NCBI GenBank assembly: GCA_000151295.1
Contig: GG745336.1
Coordinates: 850,312-873,469, forward strand
DNA from: Allomyces macrogynus ATCC 38327
Taxonomy: Eukaryota > Blastocladiomycota > Blastocladiomycetes > Blastocladiales > Blastocladiaceae
DNA length: 23,158 nt
Direction of reading: 5' to 3'
The translations under genes were made by a program, and so were the position numbers. The notes beneath the pieces are model-generated. The model saw only the letters and a list, made by a program, of their open reading frames with translations. It made no database searches and was not told the DNA's origin. Each line of letters starts with the position of its first letter. The first letter of the stretch is position 1. Below are positions 1 through 8,595 of this stretch, piece after piece.

Positions 1-930
1 AAGGCTTCAGCGATGCGTGGTGAGGGACGAATGGGCGTCGTGGCTGCGGATTCGAATGCGGATGAAGACGCGGTGGGGAGCGTAAAGGGCGCATCGGCGG
101 GGACGGTGGTCGACGAGGGCAAAAGCAGGTCCATCTTATTGAAGATAACGGTCGTCGGCAACTGGTGTTCCGAGAGTCGCCGGAACATGTACTTTTCAAT
201 CGGCATGGGGCCGGCCTTGTAGAGCAATTTGGCCGCGTCGAGAACGACAAGGACGTGCTGCGCGGTCGGGAGCGACGTCCAGGATGCGGTGATGACGCCG
301 CGCGATACTCTATCGCACCACAATCAGCGAGCGCGCAATGGGGGGGGGGGGGGGAACATGGAGGAAAACGCACTTGCTACGATGCTTCGAGTCGACGATC
401 CCGGGCGTATCAAAAAACACGACCTGCGCGTTGCCTTCGGTCCAGATGCCTGTGATGCGTTCGCGCGTCGTCTGCGCGCGTGGACTGACCACCGATACTT
501 TGCTGGCAATCAGCGCGTTCACGAGCGACGACTTGCCGGCGTTCGCGGGGCCAAGGGCCGCGGCCTGCAGGAAATGTGGGTCGGCTGGCTGTTCGGTCGG
601 CGTAACGACTTGTTGGAGGGTCCGCAAGACGTCAGGTTTCGGCACAAGTTTCGGGAGCAGGTCGGCAATCGAAGTCGGTCGTGGCGGAGCGGCAGCGGGT
701 GTTGCTGCCGTGCTGTCCTTGGTGGTCGCCGGCTCGGGTGCTCGCGCAAACGGCGCAGCCAGGTTTTCGCGGTCACGCTTGATCTCGTCCATGGGGATCC
801 CGGCGCGCAGCTTGGCACGGGCCATGATCGACATGGCGCGCAGGACAGGTCGGTGTGCTTGTGTGCCATGGCGAGGGACGGCAAGCACGAGCGGTCGAGC
901 GGTCGTGGCGAGGGCTCCTGCAGATGACAT
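1..930 (-). CDS. Era-family GTPase, probably mitochondrial (ERAL1-like), 3' end outside window
   Basis: Era GTPases bind small-subunit rRNA and help assemble the small ribosomal subunit; a mitochondrial role is inferred from the leader. I start at the ATG at 930 because the next ~31 residues are Arg/Ala/Ser-rich with no acidic residue, as in a mitochondrial targeting sequence. The reading frame is also open upstream to 1152. Exon 1 carries the G1 P-loop GPANAGKS (about residues 127-134), a G2 region TTRERITGI and G3 DTPG (about 174-177). An intron spans about 310-373 (alternatively 308-380). Exon 2 resumes with LVVLDAAK and the G4 motif NKMD (129-140). It then runs, without a stop and into a Ser/Thr/Pro-rich stretch, to the window edge. 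The KH domain expected at the C-terminus lies outside. The intron contains a 15-G run (+ strand). The gene is divergent from the receptor array. Confidence 0.85.
340..354. repeat. poly-G run of 15 (poly-C on the minus strand) inside the Era intron
   Basis: This is an uninterrupted run of G on the + strand. It falls inside the predicted intron of the minus-strand Era gene, where it reads as a C-rich tract before the acceptor. Run length is probably variable or error-prone. Confidence 0.9.
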
Positions 931-1369
931 TGGGTGGAGAAGGTTGGTCGACACAATTGCTTCGTATTGCCGAGTGTTGAGCAGATTTTGAACGTCGAAT
1001 TCGCTGAATCGCTGCGCTGATATTGCAGCGGAGTGGAATGACCAACTGGCGGAGTAGCGAGTGTCACGTGAGCATGAACACGGGTCAACAGCGACAACAG
1101 CTCCCTGCAGTGCCGACCGTCGGGCGTCGGCGCCTTGGACCCTCGAAACCAAAGCATGCGTCCCCTACACGACCGGTCAACGTTGGCGATGCAGGGTCAG
1201 GGAGCTGCAGGCCGCCGGTCGACGCCCTTGCGCTCCTTGCAGCGTGTCGAAGCATGGATCACAGCTCACGGCGCGGTCACCTGACGCAAGAACGACACAG
1301 CAAAATCAAGATCGGCCCACACTCGGCGATCCGAGGCTCAACTTGGCGCATCGAAACACGTCGCGCAAT
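931..1369. other. Divergent intergenic region between Era and receptor R1
   Basis: I see no convincing gene. It should hold the promoter of the minus-strand Era gene and of the first receptor copy. The only recognisable element is the array-wide upstream motif at 1272-1288, followed by the start-proximal CAACTTGGCGCAT at about 1340-1352. Confidence 0.5.
1272..1288 (+). promoter_or_regulatory. Array-conserved upstream motif, R1 copy
   Basis: CGCGGTCACCTGACGCA lies 98 nt before the proposed ATG of R1. It is nearly identical to the elements upstream of R2 (4208) and R4 (13151). It contains an E-box-like CACCTG core. Function is inferred from position and conservation only. Confidence 0.45.
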
Positions 1370-3714
1370 ATGTTCAGCAGTTCAAGACGTCGTGGTTTCG
1401 GCTGGGTGACAACGGCGCACACTGATGGTGTTGGGGGCGACGTGGACGGCGCTCTGCGAGTGGCTGCGCGAACCCACTTCTCCCAAGCTGCAACATATGT
1501 GTTCGTTGCCACCTCTCAAGTGGTTCTTCCAAATACCTGCCGTCGAGGAACTGGCCGCGGATTCTTTTGCTATCCTCGATTCAAGCGCCCCTCAGTTGTC
1601 CTCTGGGCGGGCATCCTTTTCTGGCTTGCACTCATTTGTAGATCAGCAGCGGCTCAATGGCCTCCACCACTTGCCTCGTCGTCGACTGTTGCGCTCCCCG
1701 CTGCGTTGGTACGCGGGCCGATAAATACGCGGCCGGCCAACATCTCTACCTGGCTCGCGTTCGATTCGGAACCGTTTCAGCATCCAACACGTTTCTTTGT
1801 CGCACGCGGGATCATGGCAGTAGGACACGTCGCCTGTCCAGGTCGTCATGCAGCCGATCATGTCGGGCCGCGACAACGAAGTGTTCATTTCCAACTTCAC
1901 GATTTTGGTCACACGTGGTCCGACCGAACCGGCATTCCAGTGAAGATTTGGTGGCCCGGAGAGGGTGCTGTCCATCCTTTTCAGCACTGCCTTCGTGGCG
2001 CGCGGCCTGACGCTGAATTGGATTGTTGGCAGATGGCCTACACCAACAATGACCTGCAACGGTTCCTCACCATCCTCGGTCAGCAACAGTCGCCGTCGTG
2101 GGATCTGTGCGTTGATTTCTGGATTGCCCGGAACTGGACTTCGCATTGCGCTGATGCGCAATTGCTATTTCTCGCCGACAGAATTGCAATGGACCGTTCG
2201 TTAATGCTTCGATTTACGCGCTTGTCTTGCTCTGAGCTGAACCCGAATATTGTTACTCAATCATAGTCATTTGGCCGCCCGTGTTTGAGCGATCGTTGTT
2301 GCTCCCGCTCGATGGCGTGATGTCGCCTGCGTCAATTGCACGACACGCCCCATCTACTCTCGAGTCTGGAGCGGTGAACAGCTCGCTGTACGTGGTGCGC
2401 CTCCGAAGCATTCGGGGTGACGGGTTCATATAGGTCAATCGTGTTTACGACGCGGCGTTTCTTGAATCGTCCAAGGTCCGATGTTGTTTCTCCCTGTGAT
2501 CAAGATCGCGTCCTCATTGCCCGCTCTGATTCTGTCGTGTAGTTTGTGAACCGGCCGTCGTCGTCAAGCAAAGACCAGTACCTCGCCATCTCGCAATTCA
2601 TTTACACGGGCGTGAACCTGGTTCTCGGCGGGTTTTCAGACGCCGCCACCTCGGTTGCGTCCATCAACCAGCTGATTGCCGACTGGCTGGGTATCGATTA
2701 CTGCGGTATTCCTCGGAACACGCAGTGGAACGACCCACCGTCGATCGTTGTCGCGGCCATTGTCGCGTTCTTGGTCGTGACCATTGTGTTCTTGGCGATT
2801 CGGCTCTTTTACTCCCGCGACACTGCTGCAGCTCGCCGCATCCCAGCCGAGTTTCTCGTCGGCATCCTCGTCGGCTCGCTCCTCGGGTCAGTCGCGCCCC
2901 TGACCTTCATCGGGACCCCGACGCTCCAGATTTACGAGCTGCGCGTGATCTTGATCGGGTTTGGGTTTACGCTCATGACAAGTTGCATGGCTGCGCAGGA
3001 TTTCCGTATCTATTTGATCGTCTCTAGCCCATTGCGTCGCGTCGCGGCCGACGTGAATCGCATTCTTTGGCAGTCGCTTGTTGCGGCCTGGGTGCCCGAG
3101 GGCGCGTTGATTGGTCTTTGGCTCGGCCTCGATCCGCTCGCGCCCTTCGACGTAATGGTCGACAACGCGTGGCGGTACACTGGATGCGGCTCGACGAGCT
3201 ATTCGGTCCAAACCGGCATGTACACGGCGCAGTGTCTCCTGTGTGCAGTTCTCGTTGGCTTGTGCGTGGGACGCCAGGGTCGTGGTCGTGCACGTTGTGG
3301 ATGCGTGGATCCTGATCGTCCGATCGGTCCGTGTTGCTTTTTTGAACAGACTTTTTTTCATCCCACTGGACGTCGGCCCTGACTTCATTTGTGTTCTCCA
3401 CCCAATAGCAACCCCACGGACCCGTCTTCAGCCTCCGCAAGCTCGTCTCCGTGTCGGGCCCCAACACCGCAGCGCGCTCATTTACAGCCACGTTTGCTGC
3501 AGGTATCCTCGAAGTGTGGACGCGGACCGAGTCTGAACTCCAGGACTGGCACGCGCGGCTCGCGCAAACCGTGCCGGTCGGCGGCCAGTCGACCATGCAT
3601 GAACCGAGTGGTCGTGGAACGCACGGGTCGCCCGCCGCGGCGCCGCACACAAAAGTGACCGGGTCGGCCCGTCGCGACGAGGTTGGGTGCGGCACGAGCG
3701 ACGGCCATGTTTGA
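1370..3714 (+). pseudogene. Receptor copy R1 (SBP + class C 7TM + PH-like), heavily deleted
   Basis: First copy of the array. Homologous exons: 1370-1708 (N-terminal extension plus hydrophobic segment ending QWPPPLA), 1824-1964, 2033-2106, a 14-nt micro-exon 2182-2195, 2267-2387, remnant 2434-2475, 7TM from 2543, PH-like part 3267-3326 and last exon 3409-3714. It is broken in several ways. Exon 2 keeps the family length of 141 nt but has a 1-nt loss near 1910 and a compensating gain near 1955, and a TGA falls between them. About 0.9 kb encoding the C-lobe of the SBP is replaced by about 46 nt after 2387. About 0.46 kb encoding TM6 and TM7 is missing at about 3265-3270, where the frame also changes. 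The last ~20 codons are frame-shifted relative to the other copies. TM1-TM5 remain open (ORF to 3382). A truncated product cannot be excluded, but a working receptor can. Confidence 0.85.
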
Positions 3715-3765
3715 CTGAACGGCAACCGGGTTTGATGTGGAGTTGTGTGTGTGAGAGAGGTTTTA

Positions 3766-3786
3766 GACTTGACCGGGTGGAAGGAG
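3766..3786 (+). promoter_or_regulatory. Conserved 3' flank motif, R1 copy
   Basis: GACTTGACCGGGTGG lies 52 nt after the stop codon and matches the motifs at 8078 and 12373. It is probably a 3' UTR or 3'-end-formation element carried along with each duplicate. Confidence 0.4.
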
Positions 3787-4207
3787 TTGCGGTTCAAAAG
3801 ATACGATTGCCAGTAAGCTGGGTTGGCATGCTTCAGGGTTGAGCACTTAAGAGAGCTGTGGTTCGAGCTCCTGCGCTGGACTGATGGTGCGACTTGCGGT
3901 GGAGAATGTTGGCAGCCAAATTGTCGCGATATTGTTCAACTGATATGAGCATCCTATTTGCCGTGGATCCGCCAGGGGTTCTTGACCAACAATGCGAGAA
4001 GGTCCCTCTAGAGGGAGGAGGCTGCATGCACCATGAAGAGCTTGGGACACGCGCCCCGCTGATGGGCTGCCAACATAAAAAGCATGCGCACGTGTATCCG
4101 ACCGGGCCCAAAAGATGCTGTTTGGCGAACAACCGATGTTGTGTGCGGCCGAACGGGCTTTGGGATGGGCTTGGTGCCGCCGCCAGTGATTTGGACATTT
4201 AAAAAGT
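3787..4207. other. Intergenic region between R1 and R2
   Basis: No gene is supported; the open frames on either strand look random. A TATA-like TTTAAAAA occurs at about 4198-4205, directly before the R2 copy of the upstream motif. Confidence 0.5.
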
Positions 4208-4224
4208 CGCGGTCACCTGATGCA
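4208..4224 (+). promoter_or_regulatory. Array-conserved upstream motif, R2 copy, with TATA-like tract
   Basis: CGCGGTCACCTGATGCA lies 100 nt before the ATG at 4308, directly after an A/T tract TTTAAAAA. It differs from the R1 copy at one position. A second conserved block, CAACTCGGCGCAT, follows at about 4286-4298. Confidence 0.5.
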
Positions 4225-4307
4225 GGATTGACAGAACAACAGCTGCCACCTTCTTCGACAACTCCAAATCACACTTTCCGAGACTCAACTCGGCGCATTG
4301 AAGCGCT

Positions 4308-7300
4308 ATGTCCAGCAATATTTCAAGAGGAAGTGCTCCTGGCTGGCTTACTACGACACATATCGACGGCCTCGCGCGCGATTACGACGCTTCGTTAGTG
4401 CAATCTTGCTCCGCTCAACGGTCATGTCATTGTTCAGCAATTTCTCGCGACCTTGTACTATCACTGGCCACTTCAGCACAAAGGACCAGTTATTTCGACA
4501 TCCCTGTGCGTCTTCGAAGACCTGGTCGCATTTTTTCCCATTGCACTCGATTCGAGCGTTCCGTACACATGGTATGGGCGGGCGTCATTTCATGGCTCTC
4601 CATTTTCGGTTGCGCAGCAGCAGCAGCAGTAGCAGCAGCGCAATGGCCACCACCGCTTGCGTCGAGGTCAGCTCCTGCCATTCCCGCTGCGCTGGTACGA
4701 GAGTCCAAATTTGCCACTGTTCGACATCTCCATGCAGCTCGCGATTACTTTGGCTCCGTTTCGGCATCCAACACGGTTCTCCTCTGCGTGCGGATCATGG
4801 TAGTAGGACGCGTCGCCCATTCAGGTCGTCATGCAGCCGGTCGTGTCGCACCGCGACGATGACGCGTTCATCTCCAACTTTACGAATTTGGTCAATGCGT
4901 GGTCCGGTCGAACCGGCATTCCTGTGAATATTTGGTGGCCGGAAAGGGTGCTTTCCCACCATTTCTGCGCGACCTACCAGTGCGCGGCCCCTTGACCTGA
5001 CGCTGGAACGGTTGCAGATTGCGTACACCAACAACGACCTGCAAAAGTTCCTCACCATTCTCGGTCAGCAACACTCGCCGTCGTGGGATTTGTGCGTCGT
5101 TTCCTGAGTTGCCCGTATTTGAATTTTGCTTTGCGCTGATGTGCAAGTTGTTTCTTCATTCTCTGCCGCAGGATTGGAATGGATCGTTCGTTAATTCTGC
5201 TGCCATTCACACCTTTCTTCCGCTCTGAGCTGATTCTCTTTGTTCTTCGATAGTCATTTGGCCTCCCGCCTTTGCGCGCCCGCTGCTGCTCCCGCTCGAC
5301 AGCGTGCTGTCGCCCGCGTCGATTGCACGACACGCACCGTCCTCTCGCGAGTCTGGAACGATCAATGGAACCCTGTGCGTGCGCACCCTGATCCTACAAC
5401 GTGTTCTATCGGATCCACCAACTCAACTCATCCGCTCTTTTGCAGGTATGCGGTCCCACTCTACAGCGACAGTGGTGCATTGTTTTATCGAAGCGATTTG
5501 CTTGCCAAGTACGGCTATTCACAACCGCCGAGAACGGTACGTTTCCTCGACGCATTCTCTGCAGCTCGAGGAGTTTGGCTGATCGATCGTTCTCCTTGCT
5601 CGCTCGTTCAGTGGGACCACATGGAGCTGATGCTCACGACGATCCTTGCAGGCGAACGCGCAGCGAACCCGTCGCTCACCGGCTTTGTCACGCAGATGAG
5701 CCCGTACGAGGGGCTGACGTGCAACGTCGCTGAGTGGTTCGCTGGCGCCAACCTGACCATGTTTCTCGACGCGTCGGCGAAGCTGACGCTTGACTCGGCG
5801 ACTGCACAAGCGCAGGCTTCGGCCATTCTCTCCCGCTTTCGCCGCTGGGTCCAGCAGGGGCTCGTTGCGCCGGTTTCGCTGATCGCGCGCGAGCTCGAGA
5901 CGCGCAATGCGTTTGGGGGAGGGCAGGGCTGTCTTCATGCGCTACTGGAGCCGGCAAGGGTTCTTTTACCGATCGTCGGGGTCCAACTTGACGTGGGACA
6001 TTGCGCCATTGCCGGGCGAGACGCCCGGCTTGGCTGGCGCAACGACATTGGGTGGCGCTGTGATCGGCATCAACAAGTTTACGCGCAACGTGACGCGAGC
6101 AGCGCTCGTGGCCGATTTTTTGTCTGGGCTCGAGTCGCAGCGGGTGTTCACGACGGCATTGGGTCTACGACCGACGATTCCGGACCTCTTTCAAGGTGCG
6201 CGCTTGTTGCTACGTTCGTGTGGTGCCATGGCCATGTACTGACAATTTTGTGCTCACCCTGGTCACCTAGATCCCGACGTCAATCGTGTTTACGACGCGG
6301 CGTTTCTTCAATCGGCCAGGGTCCGTGATTTTTGCGAATTCCCATGATCCAAACCACGACCTCACCACCCGCTCTCATTCTGTCGTGAAGATCGTGAACC
6401 GCCCGTCGTCTTCAAGCAGGGACCAGTATCTCGCCATCTCGCAATTTATCTACACGGGCGTGAACCTGATTCTCGGCGGGTTCGCTGCTGCCGCCGCCTC
6501 GGTCGTGGCCATTAACACGTTGATTGCGGATTGGCTCAGCATCGACTGGTTCGGTCCTCCCCAAAGCAACCAGTGGAATGACCTGGCGTCGATCGTCGTC
6601 GCGGCCATCGTCGCGCTCTTGGTCGTGACCATTCTCTTCCTCGTAATTCGGCTCTTTTGTGACCGCGACACGGCCGCCGCGCGCCGCATCCCGACTGAGT
6701 TTCTCATCGGCGTCCTCATTGGCTCGCTTCTTGGCTCGGCCGCGCCGTTGACGTTCATTGGAACACCGACACTTCAGATTTGCGAGCTGCGCGTGGTTCT
6801 GATCGGGTTTGGGTTCACGTTCATGACGAGCTGCATGGCTGCGCAGGATTTCCGTATTTATTTGATCGTCTCGAGTCCGCTGCGACGTGTCGCGGCCGAC
6901 GTGAACCTCATTCTTTGGCGGTCTCTGGTCGCGGTGTGGATGGTCGAGGGCGCGTTGATTGGTCTTTGGCTCGGCCTCGATCCTCTCGCGCCCGTCGACG
7001 TCAAGGTCGACAACGCATGGCGGTACACTGGATGCGGTTCCGACGGCCTCGCGTTCCAGACCGTCATGTGCGCGGCGCAGTGTCTCATGTGCTCGATTCT
7101 CGTTGGGCTGTGCGTCTGGCTCGGCGTGCGCAACCGTAATGTCTCGCCCAAGGCCAACACGCCGGGCGAGGCCATGTCAAAGGCGGCCTACTTGATTTTT
7201 GTCGTTGCCGGTGCCGCGGTACGTCTCCGCCGCCCCCATTGTCTTTGCTTGCGCATTGTTTACCCTTTTATTTTCACAGGTTATTCTTCTCTCGGTCCTG

Positions 7301-8031
7301 CAAATCGGGCCCGCCCCGCAAATGCTCCTCGCAACCGCCGCTGTAACTCTGGTCGTGCTCAGTGTCCTGTGGGCGTACCTGGTCGTACAACTGCGCATGA
7401 CCCCCGACGCCGAGTCTTCAGGCTGGATGGGTACGACGATGACCCCGTCAGCAGCGATATTCTCGGACGCGTCGGGTTCGACGGGGAATCTCCTTGAGCC
7501 GCTTGTGGGTGCCGTGCACGAATCGACCTTGGCCGTGCGGTTCGCGCGATCCGAGCGGGCCCTGCAACTCGCGCCGTGGGACGCGGGGGTCGTCGTCGTG
7601 CACGTCGTCGATGCACGGATCCTGGTCGTGCGCTCGGTACGCTAACGCGGATGGTTCGGCGCTGCTCGATTCACTGCGCAGCAGTGTTCTCACTCCTCAA
7701 TTTTTGTCGACGTTCGCAGCAACCCCATGGACTCGTCTTGAGTCTGCGCAATCTCGTCGCCGTGTCGGAGTCAAGCAGCGCGACGCGTTCGTTCATGGCC
7801 ACGTTTACCGCCGGCATGCTCGAGGTGTGGACGCGGTCTGAATCGGAACTCAAGGAGTGGCACGCGCGGCTCGCGCAAACTGTGCCGGTCGGCGACCAGT
7901 TGCGGAGCATGCACGAACAGGGTGGTCGCGGTACGCTCGGCGTGCCCGTGGCGCTGCATGCGGAAATGACCGTCTCGGTCCAGGTCGCGACAAGGATTGA
8001 TGAGGCACAAGCGAGGGTCATGTTTGGATGA
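4308..8031 (+). CDS. Receptor copy R2: sugar-binding SBP + class C 7TM + PH-like domain, one frameshift
   Basis: Eleven exons by comparison with the paralogues: 4308-4694, 4807-4947, 5018-5091, micro-exon 5172-5185, 5254-5374, 5446-5536, 5612-6195, 6271-6320, 6391-7218, 7280-7636, 7720-8031. The SBP has the trehalose/maltose-binding hallmarks: LFYRSDLLAKYG, PPRTW, YEGLTCNVAEW and GINKFTRN. The 7TM exon has the TM3 and ECL2 cysteines (CELRV, YTGCG). Exons 10-11 hold TM7 and the PH-like region with its EWHARL helix. The main SBP exon is 584 nt against 583 in R4: one extra G in the G5 run at 5915-5919 shifts the frame just before VFMRYW. All other exon phases agree. The gene is either freshly broken or carries a homopolymer error. 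The ATG at 4308 is conserved across the array (M-S/F-S); an inner ATG at 4569 directly before the hydrophobic segment is the alternative. About 985 codons if the extra base is discounted. Confidence 0.75.
4614..4639 (+). repeat. CAG/GCA trinucleotide repeat encoding Ala in the R2 signal segment
   Basis: An imperfect GCA repeat encodes the run CAAAAAVAAAQW in the hydrophobic segment of R2. R1 has the shorter SAAAQW at this place, so the repeat has expanded in R2 only. Confidence 0.85.
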
Positions 8032-8077
8032 CGGGCGTGCTGCCGACGGGTTTGATGTGGGGTGGAGGGAGGCGGTT

Positions 8078-8098
8078 GACTTGAACGGGTGGAGAGTG
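8078..8098 (+). promoter_or_regulatory. Conserved 3' flank motif, R2 copy
   Basis: GACTTGAACGGGTGG lies 47 nt after the R2 stop. It is followed by GAGAGTG, as in R3, and is a likely 3' UTR element. Confidence 0.45.
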
Positions 8099-8142
8099 TT
8101 TGAACTACAACTAATGATACGATTTCGATGGCGCTGTGAGCT

Positions 8143-8165
8143 GGGGGGGGGGGGGGGGGGGGGGG
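8143..8165. repeat. Poly-G run of 23 downstream of R2
   Basis: A run of 23 G on the + strand, about 110 nt after the R2 stop, inside or just after the 3' UTR. R1 and R3 lack it at the matching place. It is possibly G-quadruplex forming, and its length is uncertain in any assembly. Confidence 0.9.
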
Positions 8166-8595
8166 TTTGCCCCAGGGTTCAGTGGGCGATGCCTGTGGAG
8201 AGAGCGGGTGATGGCCGTGGAACGCTGTCAGGCAGGCACATTGATGCTTCTCCCAAAGTGTTGAGCGGACGTGTGCATAAAGGTCAAAGATATCGGTGAC
8301 CCGTCGTTGGTTTGCAATCAACCGAGGTCGACACACTAATGGCATCACCACCAATGGACCGTCAACAGCGAATGCATGAGCGCGTGTTTCCAACCGGCTG
8401 CAGAGACGCTGCATGATGGCGGGACAGCCAAGCTGATTGTAATTCGTATGCTCGAACGTGTTTGGCCGTGCTCGTTTGCTCGTTGGCAACGCAGGGTGTG
8501 GACAAGATGATGCTGATTTACTCGTCAGCTGCAGCCCTCAGCAGCAACGCTTCAAAATTACACCTCCCGGATCCAACTCAGCGCATCGGGCTGCC
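8166..8595. other. Intergenic region between R2 and R3
   Basis: No gene is supported. A long minus-strand open frame across this region (8489 down to 7671) overlaps the last exon of R2 and reads as low-complexity antisense. A clear copy of the CGCGGTCACCTGA motif is absent. Only the start-proximal CAACTCAGCGCAT (about 8576-8588) is kept. Confidence 0.45.

Noticed and set aside
1643..2161. 172-codon minus-strand open frame in R1
   Set aside because: Mirror of receptor exons; the corresponding antisense frame recurs over R2 only because the sense strand is homologous.
3024..3797. 257-codon minus-strand open frame
   Set aside because: Antisense to the 7TM and PH-like exons of R1; composition is Arg/Pro/Thr-rich with no domain pattern.
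8143..8165. Telomere or gap marker
   Set aside because: The run is pure G without a telomeric unit, and homologous flanking sequence continues on both sides.
7671..8489. 272-codon minus-strand open frame
   Set aside because: Antisense to the last exon of R2 and through the poly-G run (gives a Pro run); no recognisable domain. A GC-driven shadow.
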